DNA of 64,000 nt from Smittium culicis (GCA_001970855.1 LSSN01001245.1:1-64000), one strand, 5' to 3'; shown: positions 45,985-59,965, numbered from the stretch's first letter. Program-made: numbers and translations. The notes: generated by a model from the letters alone, not told the origin.

Positions 45985-48900
45985 ATGAAAGAAAATAAGA
46001 AATTAATTGACCAATTGGTAGATGAAAATGGAGAAGTGAAAGCGAATAGGAAAGAAATTAATTTTATAGGCCATATACTATATTCCAAACTATTTGCGAG
46101 TGAAGAAAAAAATTCTGATAGTAAATAGATTCTATTTTATAATATTCATAAAAGATTAACTACAGCAGAATTAAATGAAATAGAAAAAGATATAGAGTAT
46201 GAAGAAATAATAAAATCAATCATTGATTCGCCTTACAATAAATCACTAGGGCCAGATATCATGATTACTGAATTTATAAAAAGCACAGTAAAATAATAGG
46301 AAAAAAATAAAAAGAAAAATTTAATAACTCTCTCAGAATGACAATGTGGAATAAAGTAGTGAGGGCTCAATTATTACGCTAATTCAAAAAAAATAAAATC
46401 TAAAAAACTTTAAAAATTTCAGAAAAATAGCTGTTTCAAACGTAGACGAAAAAATATTCACTATGATTCTCACCAATAAAATCCAAAATGCGATTGACAG
46501 TGCCGGTGAATTCCAGGGAACCTTCTGAATATGCCCAATAGACGCCTGGATATTGACAGACAATATTTAACTCACCCTAAACAAAAAAAAATTTTACTTT
46601 TATTATTTCCATAATTTCCGGAGCCTATATAAAGGGGGAAAGGCCATGATATCTGGCTCCAGGACTTTTTCACGCTTTTATTTCTTTTGGTTAAAAATGT
46701 ATGTTTTTTTCTTTTCCTACCTGGTCAATCCCCAGTAGAGAAACCTATCCTATAGATTCGCTTTTAAAAATAAAAATTTCAAACCTTATTCAAAAAATAA
46801 AAATCCTCCAAGGACTAACTCCCCTTGCGCTAATTCGGTTTATCCTCCCTCCTATTTCTCTAGGGCCTCCACCCAAACCAAGCTGCTATGGATCTAATAA
46901 AGTTCTTGCCTTCCCGCACCCCCTCTCCACCTGGTGCGAACTATGAGGAGGATAAAAACTTGAAGACCCCGCCAGTTAGTATACTCTATGATACTATACA
47001 TAGCCCGGGTACCAAAACGGGGAGCCTAACCCATTTGGTAGACCCTCCGACATTAGTCAAATGAACAAAAGCCAATCAAGGTTCATTAAAAGAAGAAATA
47101 TTTTTGATAATGTACTCAAAAAAAACTTCCTAATTGAAAACAGTAAAAAGGATCCAGAAAAGGTCAATGAATACCTATTAATACTAGATAAAGAAAAGAC
47201 CTATCCTAGCGTAACTGGGATTATTTATTCAAATTTCTGGAAAGATTTGGTTTCAGCAAAGTATTATTAATAATATTAGATGCCTAAATTCTAGACCGAA
47301 AACATCAATTAAAATAAATGGAGAACTATCTCGGCAAAAGAAAAAAAAAGAGCTTCAGACAAGAAGATCCATTATCCCCATTTTATAAAAATTAGTAATA
47401 GAACCATTATTGCTATATAATCAAGGAAATAGAAGGTATCTCAATGGCTAATAGAAAATTAAAAATTTTCACTTATGCAGATGATTTATTAATAGGTTTA
47501 CATAATAAAAAGGATGAGATAAAAGTAATTGAAGTATTAAACTTCATTCGCTTGTTTCAAAAGCCAAAATAAATGTTAGGAAAAAAATCTAAACTAACAT
47601 CGGAAGAAATAACGATGAATGGCTAATAAGAAAATCCATTTAATTTCAGAAAACTAAAAATTCAAATACTTGAGGGTGTAATTTAGCTCCAATGGAATTT
47701 TAATAAAAAAAAAAAGAATTATAAATCAGTATCGAAAGCAAAATAAACAGTTGGAAAACTAGAAAAATTTCTCTCATAGTAAAATTTCTATTGGAAAGTA
47801 CTTTTAAACTTTCAAAATTATGGTTCACTGTCAATATTATGCCTTTTGAAAATAGATTCCTGCCATTGGAGAAAAAAAAGTTACTAATTTTAATTAGAAC
47901 AGTAGAAAAACGCGAATAAAGGTCGAAAAAATTGAATTGTATAAAAAAACGGAGGTATTGATATATTAAACGTTGAGTTACAATCAAGAACCTTATTTAT
48001 GAAATTTTATAATGATATGATTCGAAACAAAAAAAAAAATTGAAGAAATTCAGCTTTTAAAATTCTGAAAGCATTAGCCAAAAAATATACAAACTATGAA
48101 AACTCAATGTAATTACTGTTAAAAAAACGAAAGCTAAAAATGTTAAAAAATTTCCACTTATATTGAGGGAGGCAATGGAATTGAAAAATAAAATATACGA
48201 AATCAATGATTCTAACATATCCAACTGGTCATACGATAAAATCAAAATGATAGGAATAAGCAAATCAAGCAAAATATTCGATATTAACTTATCGAAAAAA
48301 AAGAAAAATCATAGCTCCATAGAAACAGTATATCAAAGTTTAGAGTTTTTAATGCTAAATTTGAATTAATTTGTGATTAATAAAAAGTATTTTATATTTA
48401 GCATTAGATTAAAAATAAGAAAATTATTTTTAATATAACTGAAATCCAGAAACATGAATGGTTTGAAAAAGAATACAAACACTCCTACAAAACACCAACA
48501 GGTAACTTAAAAAGCAATAATCAACCAAAAATAAACGGGAAAATAAAACAGTAAAAAAAATTATTGACTTATAAAATAAAAAACAACCAATAGCACTACC
48601 AAATGGAAATGAATTGGTAAAAACCTAACATTGAGATAATATTTAATTGGATAAAAGTTCTCAAAATGGAACTAGAACCAAAAAGTGACTAGCCACTTAT
48701 ATCTACTACTTTATAATACTTTAATAACAGGCGAAAAATTAAGAGCTTGGAAAAAAGGTCGATTTAAACAATCGAAAGAATGTAAAGCATGAAAATAAAC
48801 AAAAGAAAATATATTACACTTATATTTCAGCTGTAAAAGAATAAATGTATTCTGAAGCTTATTCGACAGTTTATAAATACTAATTACATTATTTATACAG
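45985..48900 (+). pseudogene. LINE reverse transcriptase and C-terminal domain remnant
   Basis: Stations in order: EIEKDIEYEEIIKS and SPYNKSLGPDIMITEFIK near 46170-46285 (the 'P--KsPGpDg' block), KIAVSNVDEKIFTMILTNKIQ near 46420, LLILDKEKTYPSVTG near 47175, SIKINGELS and FRQEDPLSP near 47310-47375, and catalytic FTYADDLLIG with YADD at 47474-47485. SKLWFTVNIMPFENRFLP follows near 47810. A terminal ECKAW ... ENILHLYFSC near 48780-48830 matches the Cys/His motif at the end of Tad1-type ORF2. Numerous stops. Confidence 0.75.
46575..47150 (+). mobile_element. Insertion inside the LINE RT, resembling the 5' end of another retroelement
   Basis: A GC-richer block with TATATAAAGGGGG at 46626-46638 is followed by a pyrimidine-rich leader. 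An ATG frame at about 46889 reads MDLIKFLPSRTPSPPGANYEE and continues to about 47060, and a second frame starts at 47061. It separates the 'qGF-i' region of the LINE RT from the LILDKEKTY region. A 5' end without a 3' end is odd for a LINE insertion. Boundaries are approximate. Confidence 0.45.
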
Positions 48901-49190
48901 GCTTAACCACTAGAATAACTTTAAATATAATTTTTTATTTTTTAGAGAAATTCAAAGGCAAGTTCCCTAATATAGAGTTTCGTATGGCCTAGCTATATGG
49001 ATTATCTACAGATTCATAGCTGAATTTGAGTTATCTAACAAAATCATGACCGCTGAAGGGCTTTTACTTAGGTGGAAAAATGGCCTTAAAGAAAAAATTT
49101 CAAGAGATTATAAGCACTTTAAGAGGAGAAATCTGGAAAAAAATCAAAACCAATTGTTTTTATATTTAGCCAGAGGGGGAAATCACTTTT

Positions 49191-52100
49191 AAAAACAGTT
49201 AACTGTACATCTCCTACATTTTAATCTTTAATTTTAATAGCTTTCAACTTAGAATTTACATAAAAATTTATTATTTCATTAATAAATTAAACTAATAAAA
49301 ACTTTAAAATTTAGGATTAATTTCGTATTTTAATTTTTAGTAAAATATTTATTAAATTTAAACAAAGTAATAAAATTAAAAAATCCAAATCGCAGTATTT
49401 ATATGAAAAACTGAAAAAAAAATTCAACTGATTCGAAATAGTAATATTTAAATCGAAGAAATTAAATGGAATTTTTTTCTTTTGCAGTTAACCTTGATGG
49501 ATTTTAAATAAGTATTTTTTATTTAAAATTTTTATATTTTCATGTAAAAACAAAAGGTTCTAAGTTTGGATTCATTTTAGGTTGATTTTATGTTCAGCCC
49601 TAAAACACGTGTAGACGTTTTTATTATTAAGAAATTTAATTTCTTCCGGTATACTACAAAAAAAAACTTTATTAAGATAAAAAAATTACCCAAGTGTGTA
49701 AAAAAAATTTAATGATATTTTTTAAATTTATCAATATAAATTCCTGAGATGGTAACTGTTATTATTTTTATTTTTTTTAAGACTTTTTATAATTAATTGT
49801 ATACATATATTAGATTAATTTATATAAAGTAAAATAAAATCCTTAAATAATTTTTAAACTGATGTTTTTTCATAAATTTTTTTGCAATTTAAAGTAGTGT
49901 TATCTAAAAAAATTCCTAAAATTTTATTTATTTTCAAAAAAAGAGTATACATAATACCATATTTAGCCTTTTAAAAATTTTTTACATGAAAGATATATTT
50001 CTTTCGAGCTTCAAATGGTAGTTCTAGCCAAAAAAAATTTATTTTCTTGAAAATTTTTACAACGTATGTCAAATCTTTCGCAGTATTGGTTTTTCATTTT
50101 AGTAAGATGATTATTCTTTACTGAAATCCTTATTTCTCCATATTTATCTAAATATACGTCAAAATCTTATATTTTGTATAGCAATGAGGATTTCAAGCCC
50201 GTTTTTTTTTGTTTTAATTATCTCATTGTATACTATTTTTTGAAGTTTCTAGCTTACTAAAATAATTTTAATAATTCAAAAAGTTCACCGAATCATTTAA
50301 TTATGTGATTTTTTTACAATTGTTATATTTATCCTTTAGTGACCTATTTTATCTCTCAAAAAAATTTTTTATTTATGGAAAAAATATGCTATAGCCTTCA
50401 TACTAACTTTCGTTTTTCTTCAAGTATAAATAATATTATTATTTTATTTCAGTATTTATCTCGCTAAAGATAATCTATTTTTTAAACAAAAAATATTCTG
50501 ATCTATTGAAGATCTCTAAATTAGGTGAAAGTTGAATTTTTTTTTTTTTCAAGTTTTAATAAGTTTTATTTTTAAAAATTGGATTGATTCCTTTTATATT
50601 GGTTAAAACGCTTTTAGATAATTGAAGCTAGAGGTTAACTATCTTTGATTTATGGAGAATATTAGAAGCTGCAATAAAAATTTAAAGTTCAAAATCTGGA
50701 ATAACTGATTCTATTTTCCAAGCTAATCTGGTCAATTTAGTTCATATTTGTGATTAATTAATATACAAGAATATGAATCTTGAATTTTTTTTCCTCGCTA
50801 CTAATATTAACACTGGATAAAAATAATATTGATTATGTGAAATTTCAGATATTATTTAATGATTATTACCTTCAATTAGCTTAATTTTAGAATCTATATG
50901 AAGTTTTTTGGGTTATTAAAGTAGTTATATTGAGATAATTGACGTAAATAATATTAAAATATTATGAATAAGATTATATGTATGAATATCCAGTATAGTA
51001 GTTTAGTTTTAAAAATATAAAATATTTAAGGAATCGTCTAAATTGGTTTTATTAACTTTTCGTCATTTTCTTGATTCATATCTTTATAATTATATACAAT
51101 ATTCTTTAAGTATTTTAACCTCTATTACACTTTTTTTCAAGATAATATATTCTATAATTATTTTTTAAATTTTTTTGAGGTTTAATACTTCATTTTTTAT
51201 GTTACCCCTCCCATCTTCTCTTACAAATATACTTTTATTTAAGACCTTCATATTAATTAAATTTATCTTTCATAAAAATTACATAGCTTTAGCATTGCAT
51301 GGAACTTGAAATTTATAACATTTGATCAATAATACGGTCTTAAATTTAATTTTTAAAATTCTTTGAGTAACGTTTTTTCTAAAAATTCAAACATATTGGA
51401 TATTTTGAATGAAATTTAATTAAACATTCGTTTTTATCCTGAAAATTTATTGTAGATTCACATTAGAAATTATAAAAAATTGGCTATTTTTACAATTTTT
51501 AATATCTTCAGCAAACAATAATAACTAACCTTATAATAATTAAAATAAATTTATTACCCATTTTGATAAAGTTCATCATAAATAAATCCTCAAAAATAGA
51601 AGTGATTAAAAAATTTCAGTTAAATAAATAGCTTTATGTATTCTTATGATATGATATGATATGCCGTTTTTTTTTTGATTTATTCTGACATATATTGTAA
51701 TTTTCGATTTTTAAATGTTAAAAGAGTATATCAGATTATATATATAACAAAGATTTGACCACTTATAGTTAGATAAAAAAAATTAGACTGAAACTTTTAA
51801 AATTGGACTTTTGGCACAAATTGATTTTTTTTTTGCTCAATTGTACTGGTTAAATCTTTTTAATTTAAAATAATCTTAGAGTAAATGTTTCAAAAAAAAT
51901 CAATAAATAATAATTTAGTTGTTATTTAACCCAAAATATGTATTTTTCTTAGTTCGGGTGCAAAATTATTCTGCGATGATTTATTTAATTTAATTTAAGA
52001 CTATATTTCTATAAATTATTATTTTTAAAATAGAAAAAAACCTCAGGTGTCATTATATAATAATATCTGATCACTGTGCAGTTTCAAATAAGCTATAAAT

Positions 52101-53639
52101 ATAATAATTTTATTGGGAGATTTGAGATTCTTTTTGTTCATACAAGGTTTTTTTATTCTTAGCCAATAATTTGGTAACGCTGCAATTAATTGATATAATT
52201 TTTTTGTTTACCTTTCATTTTTATAAAATTTTATATAAACAGGATTACTCACTCACATAAAACTCTTATTTTTCTTATGATTTATTTTCTTTTTATAAGC
52301 TAATAGTTTCTTTTATAGTCTTCTTAAATTTATAATATTCTTGTTACTATTTTTCGATTAGTAATAATATGAGAGAAACAATAAAGAATATCAAATATTA
52401 GAAGGTTTTATTTAGAACGATAAAGTAAATAAACTCAGTTATCGCTAGGATATATGAATAAATTTTATTGAATAACTTTTTATTGAAAAGAAATAATTAT
52501 GATAACTTTGGGTATGTAAATGGTGATATAATTTTAAAAATTTACATACTGTTTGGCTATTTAATTTTGTATCGTTTTGGAATATATCTTTGAAAATATG
52601 AATTTCAGTTGAATAAAAGTGGTTTAAAGCGTAAAATGAAATTACAATTCAATATTAATTTTAAAAAGTGATTCTAGAAAAATTGCTGAAAGAAAAATTA
52701 GAAAAGTTTGAAATGAATAGGACAAGAATAAATTAAATAAATTTATTTTCCCGAAAATTTCCATTAGGGTGCTTATTCATAAAAAAGTGAGCGATAACTT
52801 ATATACTCATAATAAATCACTAATTAAAATAATAATAAAACATGAGTTTCATAGTTCGATCTTTAAAATTATGAAGAATTTTGAAGTAAATAAAGTGTAT
52901 AAATTTAATAAATGGTTATTATATAATTAGATAAATATGGTTTAATCCCATAATCTATGTTTCTATGAAATCAATTCATTCGATACTATGGATTCTTATT
53001 AGATTAATAAGAGATTATCAAAAAAATAAATTTTCAGGAAAAATTTGTCTAAAAGTAGCTTCGACTGTTCAATAAGAATCTATTTATCATTATCGGAAAT
53101 TAAACATCAAGATACGGTGAAAAAATCTGGTTTGGATTGGTTTATGGCCGATATTGTTATATTATACTTCAAATGGCATCATATTAAGTGTTTTAGTATT
53201 TAATTGGTTATTTCGAAATTTCGAAAATAATAAATTTATTTAAAATCTTTTTACAAAATTTGTTATACTTTAAAATAATATAATTTTTAAGTTGAAAATA
53301 AATCGAAAAAAACTAAAAATATATCAAAAATACTCCAATTATATTCATTATCATATTTTATTTAGCACAGGAAAATTCAATACTGAAATTGAATTTGAAT
53401 TTCAATATTATTTAATAAAGAAAATTATAAAATATTTAAATAGATACTTAATGAAAAATAAATATCGATTAAGATAAAAAAATACAATTATTTAAAAAAA
53501 CGAACTAATTAATGAAAAAAGCTCGTTTAGACACTATAGAAACTTCGTGTAAGAATTTTGAGTAATTAATAGTTAGAAAAGATGAAAAAATGGTTTAATA
53601 TGATGATAAATATCAGTATATGTCAACCAGAGCTTTATC
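49191..53639. other. Gene-free AT-rich region
   Basis: No exon-like frame. Long A/T tracts, ATGAT repeats at about 51643-51662, and nothing recognisable. Confidence 0.5.
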
Positions 53640-53700
53640 TAAAGATCTAAAAACGTAACCCAGACAGATTGAATCCCCGAAAATTATCGAAATCGTTTTC

Positions 53701-54162
53701 TTTAGACCACCTCTCTCCGACGAGGAAAAAATTTACATTCTTCAATCATTTCCACTATTCGTGGACATGATGAATAATCCATCTCCAACAATTGATACCG
53801 ACACTGTTAAAATCAAGATACTTGAAACTGCCTACATAAATTGCAGTCTTTTTTCGCACAAGCTACTATTTCTGTGGATTAATATGTTCAAAACCTCCTC
53901 AAAGACTAGTCAGAAGCTACAAAAGATGACAAAAGGCTTTTTTTTGTCTAGCATCGTGAGTATATTGCCCTCAGAGGCAAGTAATTTGTTGATACAGGAC
54001 AGTTTGAACAACCTAAACTCGATAATTAGTCTACCAGGGTGTCCAATACATCTAAAAACTTCAAAAAGTGAACCAATAATGGAGCTGAGTGTACTCATTG
54101 AACTTATTTCAGCCAAAAAATCTGCGAATTTAGGTGGAAAGAAGCCATTTCTTGGGAGCTAG
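53701..54162 (+). pseudogene. gag-like ORF of the second YR element
   Basis: Open frame reading PPLSDEEKIYILQSFPLF and continuing about 150 codons to GGKKPFLGS, with a Gln/Ser-rich continuation after the stop. Its position upstream of the RNase H remnant suggests gag; no domain is recognised directly. Confidence 0.45.
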
Positions 54163-55379
54163 AAGCAGGATCTTTCACAATCAGCAGCCCAAACGGCCAT
54201 CATTTCTGCAAATGCACCAATAATCAAACATAAAAAACTCCCGATGGTACTAAGCAAAAATTCGCAGCTCCAAACTGGGGATTTGAGGAAGAATAAGTAG
54301 AGAAAATAGATAGGAGAGGGTCAGTCTTCAGTATGTTGTTATCTCAACCATTATCAAGTGGCCATTAAGTGGCTTAAAAGCGATTTATTGTTTCAAGAAA
54401 CAGTCGCAAACGGATAATCGCTATCATTGAACTAAACACACAACTGAATTTGCGCTAAAAGTTGAGCATAAGAAGCATGAGGTCAAAATCGTTCAAGGCC
54501 ATGTCGTTGGAGATTGTAAATCTTTTGTTAAAAATAATAATCGAGTGGGTATCCTTATGATAACAGATATTTTACTTGAATATATTCATGGTTCCAAAAA
54601 AAAAAAAAAAAAACGAGGAGTTGTTCTGTTCACGAAATAAGACCACTGAAAGAACACCTGAAGAAGATATACTTCAAAATGGAATCTCTGACTTCTTTAG
54701 GAAGGACTGCAATGACATCAATCGAACCTATATAAGCCTTTCTTAAAACCATTATAAAGAGATAGATTATGAATTTCATGAAATTTTATTGGACTGGGAA
54801 AGCATAGCAGCTCATGGTCCTACCATCTGAGATGTTCCTATCACTGCTGATGTTTAACAAAATTCTTCATTCACTAATACTATAGTATCACCACCAAGAA
54901 GTCAGGATGTTCACGTACCTATGCGAAATCCTGACAACAGTGCCTTGAAAAGAAGAATGATTAAGATCAACAACAACTATCTTGAAAAAATCTGGTCCAA
55001 CTTTTTACAAAATCAACGAATAAAAATCATTATTAGTGTACATACAATTAATTCAGAACCTATGTATAAAGATCAAATCTTAGCTTATGACACTTCAGGA
55101 AACTTCAAAAAAGCTCCAGAACCTTTGGAGAACATATAATGCGATGAAAAGAGCTGGGAAGACTAAAATGATATATATTTATTCATTTTTAGGTAAGGCT
55201 CAATCTATGAAAGTGAAGATACTACTAGGGTCCTTGAAGCTCTGCAAGTTTATGAAGTTTAATATCAAATGTTTGTGATAAAATCTGAAAAAAATATCGG
55301 CAGTCACAATAAAAGAACCAGAAATAGAGATTCTGACCTGGAACAAGGTTAATACTTCCCAATTGAATGGAAACTGCTT
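54163..55379. other. Middle part of the second YR element
   Basis: Broken frames where an RT would be expected. It contains a 19-A run near 54596-54614. Short open frames at 54921-55139 and 55087-55278 lack recognisable RT motifs. Confidence 0.4.
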
Positions 55380-56108
55380 CCTTCCAGAAATACCAGAACA
55401 GGATATATTTACCGATGCCAGCGAAGCTGGAATTAGGATTTTTTCTAGATCAAAGATATACAGTGACTCCTAGGTAGAACACCGGATGAAATTGAATATT
55501 GGTGTAAAATAATTGCTGAAAATATTAAATGTGGTACGATTTCCCTCAATTTTTGGTTGCTCGGTATTAGTTTACTCAGAAAATACCACAACATTAGCAT
55601 ACGTTCGAAAGTTTGGCGGGACAACCTCGCTCAAATTACTGGAAATTGCAGAGAAAATATGATTCATTGCTTAAATACAGTGACACTCCCACAGTTCATT
55701 TACATTCAGCCAGAAATGAACCTGGTAAATGAGTCATCGAGGATGAATGCCTAGACATAATGGTCGATTTCCTCAATAGTCTTCAAGGAAATGCAGGCCC
55801 AGTTCGAAAGAAGCGACATAGATCTATTTTCTTCAGAAATATTTCAGCTATTTTCCCGAAAAGAAAGCTATAGCAATATACGTCATCATCTTCCAACTGT
55901 TGTAATAGAAGAAGGAATACTGCTAGCCACCATTGAACTTGTTCCCTCAAGTAATTCAGAAAGTTTGCAGAGAACAGTTGACACTAATAATAGCAACCCA
56001 CAGTGGCCATCGGCAGCGTGGTATCCAGACTCAATGAAGCTTGTAACCTGTCAACCAATATCATTAAAAACAATAGTGGTGGTTCCTAAACCCAAAAGCG
56101 GAAAGTAG
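55380..56108 (+). pseudogene. RNase H and methyltransferase-like remnant of the second YR element
   Basis: EIPEQDIFTDASEAGIRIF near 55390-55445 is the RNase H 'tDAS--GwG' strand. LVYSENTTTLAYVRKFGGT near 55568-55625 is the 'DN-tt--YI-k-GGT' block with Asp replaced by Glu. IDLFSSEIFQLFSRK near 55818-55862 corresponds to the 'iDLFAS--N' segment, and PQWPSAAWYPD near 56000 to the 'P-W----W' segment. Frames change several times. Confidence 0.65.
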
Positions 56109-56149
56109 CCTTTAACGAAGAACAAGTTTTGGTATTTAATGGATTGGAA

Positions 56150-56953
56150 TATCAGTGAAGCGCCGTCCTTGGAAAGGGTCTTGAATATCAAGATATTGAA
56201 ATTATTTTATCCAAACTAAGAACAGATAAATCAATGCAGCATTATGATACCATAAAACAACACTTCTTGATTTGGCGCATTGTCGAGGAATAACTAGGGA
56301 GATTAATGCGACGGACATGGTCAAATTCCTAGCAATTTCCTATGTTGAAGAAAAATTAGTCCTATTTACAATAAAGGTATGAAAGTCGGCACTGATACAT
56401 CTCTGCAATGAACTATCGCTAATTGATCTAGCGCATTGTTTTATTGACTTCTTTGCATCTCTAAAGGCTACCTCAATCATTAATTTGTTCGACTATCTTT
56501 TGGTATAACTCCGGTAATAACTCTGCTAAAAAAGTTGGGACCATAATCAGATCTAGAGTTAAAACCTTATATATAAAAACTTTGCTGGATTTTAAAAGTA
56601 TGCGGCTTCTTACTCGTAGTCGACCTTCGTATAATTGAATACTTGATGAAAATTATTTCTAATTACGTCCTCAGATTGTGGTAGTGACATCAAAGGAAAA
56701 GTGTGGTGACGAAAAAATTATGAATCCAAGCGAGATATAATTACATACTGATCTAGAAGTGTGCCCTATAAAAGAATATGAGCATTACATCCTGCACTTC
56801 AAACATGTCGAATGTAGGATGAAACATGAAAATCACCCAGGAATTACCTTATCTATTTTAGTAAGGCACATCCGGGACTTTGCTAAACATCACCATATGG
56901 AATCAATCTTCAGGAATGTTCATATGTTTTCAGATCTTATTTTACGCCCATAA
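56150..56953 (+). pseudogene. Tyrosine recombinase remnant of the second YR element
   Basis: LEYQDIEIILSKLRTDKSMQHYDTI followed by HFLIWRIVEE near 56183-56290 fits the N-terminal core-binding part of DIRS/Ngaro-type recombinases. RLLTRSRPSYN near 56600-56635 could hold the first catalytic Arg, and VCPIKEYEHYI near 56759 a later strand. The His-x-x-Arg and Tyr motifs are not found intact. Confidence 0.5.
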
Positions 56954-57000
56954 AATACCTCGCGCACAAAAAATCGATTCTTTTAACTGAATTTGGCAGC

Positions 57001-59965
57001 TAAGTTAGGCGCCTCTTATTCAGATATTGTTGCACAGGAATTTTGGTCAAAATATTATTTTTGGAAATTACTACCGTTTGTCTCGCAGTACAAATTCAAA
57101 CATTACTGAATCTATAATGCATCTGTATTAACATAATATGATTGCAGTATAAGTATAATCTAATAATTGATTGATTTTAAAAAGATTAATTTAAATTATA
57201 AGAAAGTGGAATGATATTAATACCGGCCGCACAGGTAACAATTAGTATTTCCAGTACCTTAGATGATAATGAAGCAAATAGTAGTACTATTGACATGGCT
57301 ATAGCTTTTTTCAAATTATTTTTTATTACAATATTATAGTATATTAAATTAGAAAAAATTTTGTAAAAAGTTTTTAAATTTTAGTGAAAATATTTTCTCA
57401 TGAATTTAATATTTATGAAATTTCGAAATAAATAATAAAATATGATAACACATAATATGATTCAATTTTAGTATAAATTAAATTAATATTCTTAAAATCG
57501 ATTAACTATTATATTTTTAATCTCTTAGAATACATAGGGCATTTAATATTCGATATTTTTCATTTTTTCTTGGTTTATTGAAGTTATTTTTGTGGTATAA
57601 AATTGATTTTTTGAGTTGGAATTTGAATTTGAGGTTTTTTTTAGATTGATAAATGTATTACAAGACTGATTTACAACTCGTAATACCAATTGATATTCAG
57701 ATAAATATGCTTTTCATTGTAGCTTTAAAAGTATTTATATTTGGTTTATTATTTTAATTTTTTTTATCTTTTTATTTCCAGGTTTTATATTATCTAACTA
57801 TTTAATTGTGTAAATTATAATAGATCTGAATTAATTTGTTATTGATTTTGTGGGATTAACTATAAGAACTATTAAAGACACCTAATTAGAGGCTAAAATT
57901 TAAAAGTTAAATAAACATTAATTTCCCGAACAGAAAGTTTAAAGATATTTCAAAAATAATGTCCAAAGTGGGATATAAAATTCGAGTTCAAATGCGGGTT
58001 CAAAAACGCGTTCAAGAGAGGGTTAAAATACAAAATCGAATTATTGTAATTCAAAAAGGCCTTATCAAATTCAATAGTTTCGTATTTGGTTCAAAAGTGC
58101 AACCCATTTTTCTAAGGAAGTTGGGGAATTGCTTTTATATATTCTACCGCTTATTTAAACTCCCTTTTTTCCCCATTTTTTTCTTTGTTATTTGAACTAG
58201 GCAAACTGGATCAATAGGAAAATTAATTTCAAGATTGACTAAATATTTTTTGGTTAGATGGATATTTAAATTTTTATCCATTTATAGATATCATAAAATT
58301 TTATCCATTTGTCTGATAATATAGTGTACTAATTTTTATTTCAGATTTTTTTTTTATGATTTGTATTCGGAGATTTTTTATTTAGTAAATATTATGATCG
58401 ACAATTTATTAAAAGTATATTATTAATTTCTAGAAACTTTTATAAAAAGTCATTTTCGACGTTTAATACTTGTATATATTTCTCACCTCGAGATACAGGC
58501 ACTCGCTTTATAAAACCAACAATATTTATTAGATATATGAATAATTAATACTTGGATATATGTAGTGGAGTCAGCTAATGTGGCCAACTTAGTTCGGCTC
58601 TTTTGAGCGTATACTCATAGGGCTCATGTTGATATCGGATTCAATTTGGGGATACATTTATTATAGTAATGAAGAGTTTAAAATGTGACAAAAGTTTTAT
58701 TTAGTTATGAAAAGTGATAATTTTATTAGTAGTAAATTGACCAAAAAAAAAAGAGTAAAGCTATTAAATGAAATACTAAATTCCTTTATTTGGCCTTGTT
58801 TCCATTTTCTCTTTAACTTTATCTGTTTTTTGATAATGTTTCTTTTGTTTTTTTACTGTCGATTTTTATACTTTTCAGATTTCATGTCAAATTTTGTGAC
58901 ATAAATTTTGTTATAGTTATTACTATAAATTTAATATCCAAAAGTCATTAATTAGTGCGTTTAATTAACCTGTCAAGTTCAGTTTGACATTATTATAATA
59001 ATCATTAAAATGTTTGTTGTTATTATCGTCGATCATTGAATTTTAATTTTAAAATATGGTTTTTACAAAATATTAGAAGAGTCAGAAGTATATAATCAGA
59101 GTATAAAGAAATTTCCTTGAATATTTCTACACATCCACATATATATAACACAGGTGTTTTGATGGGGATAATTGAAATAAAAAAATTTTAATTGAGGGCT
59201 CATACTACTTGTATCATTTAATTGAGGTCTTAAGCTCAATCTGAATGCAAATACTCATTGAACTAATATTTATCCAGATCACTTGTGTGAATTGATTATG
59301 TATACTATTTCTTTCTTGATTATATATTGGTTCTATAATATAATTATATAATTATATAATTATAAAATTTTAAATTTTATTGTATGGTAGCGATTCTTCA
59401 TTGAATGTAAAAAAATTGTTATTAAAAAATTCAGATTATTTAAAATTAATATTTAATAAAATAGTCGAAGAGTTTTATAGCATTCGTGACATAAAAATAT
59501 AAATGCAAAATGAAGTTAAGAATAATAATATTATAAAGGAGTTTAAGATTCAAATAGAATTTGTAACTATTACAAGTAAAAGAAAGATAAAAAGTAATGT
59601 CTTTGGGATTTAATATAGGCTCATTTGGATAAATTGTGCCTTAAGCTCCAAGATTATTGGCATCGCATTTAGTAAAATGTGTGTAATAGAAAGAATATGT
59701 ATTAATTATTGGATAAACAGTTTTGAGTGCTTCGTATAGGAGTAATTTCATTTGACTAATAAAATAGAGAAAATAATATCAGATCAATCATTTTTTTTTT
59801 TTTTTTTTTTCAAAAAAACTTTTTTTTATATTCAAAATTTTATTGTCTTTAATAGGTATTATATATATCGGTAAAAATATTTATAAAAAATTGTCCATTT
59901 TTATTCATCAAGTTAAGTCTGCACCTCCCCCTCTTTTTAAAATTATTAAACTAAAGATAAATTAA
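57001..59965. other. Gene-free AT-rich region upstream of ESF1
   Basis: No supported gene. TATAATTA repeats near 59339-59365, a 20-T run at 59791-59810, and a pyrimidine-rich ACCTCCCCCTC about 40 bp before the ESF1 start. The open frame at 57959-58195 comes from short GGTTCAAA-type repeats. Confidence 0.5.

Larger units (their letters stand above)
45820..49190 (+). mobile_element. Right part of the decayed Tad1/L1-like LINE
   Basis: Continues the LINE cut at 41191, with reverse transcriptase and C-terminal zinc-finger-like domain. The 3' end is not sharply defined. It is interrupted again at about 46575-47150 by foreign-looking sequence. Confidence 0.75.
53640..57000 (+). mobile_element. Second, heavily decayed YR (DIRS-like) retrotransposon
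   Basis: A block richer in G+C than its flanks, with the plus-strand order gag-like, RNase H, methyltransferase-like and tyrosine recombinase. It differs in sequence from the element at 41-46 kb. The reverse transcriptase is not clearly recognisable, and no terminal repeats are seen. Confidence 0.65.

Noticed and set aside
57959..58195. Open frame with repeated Arg-Val-Gln
   Set aside because: Derived from short tandem GGTTCAAA-like repeats; the rest is Phe-rich AT-biased translation.
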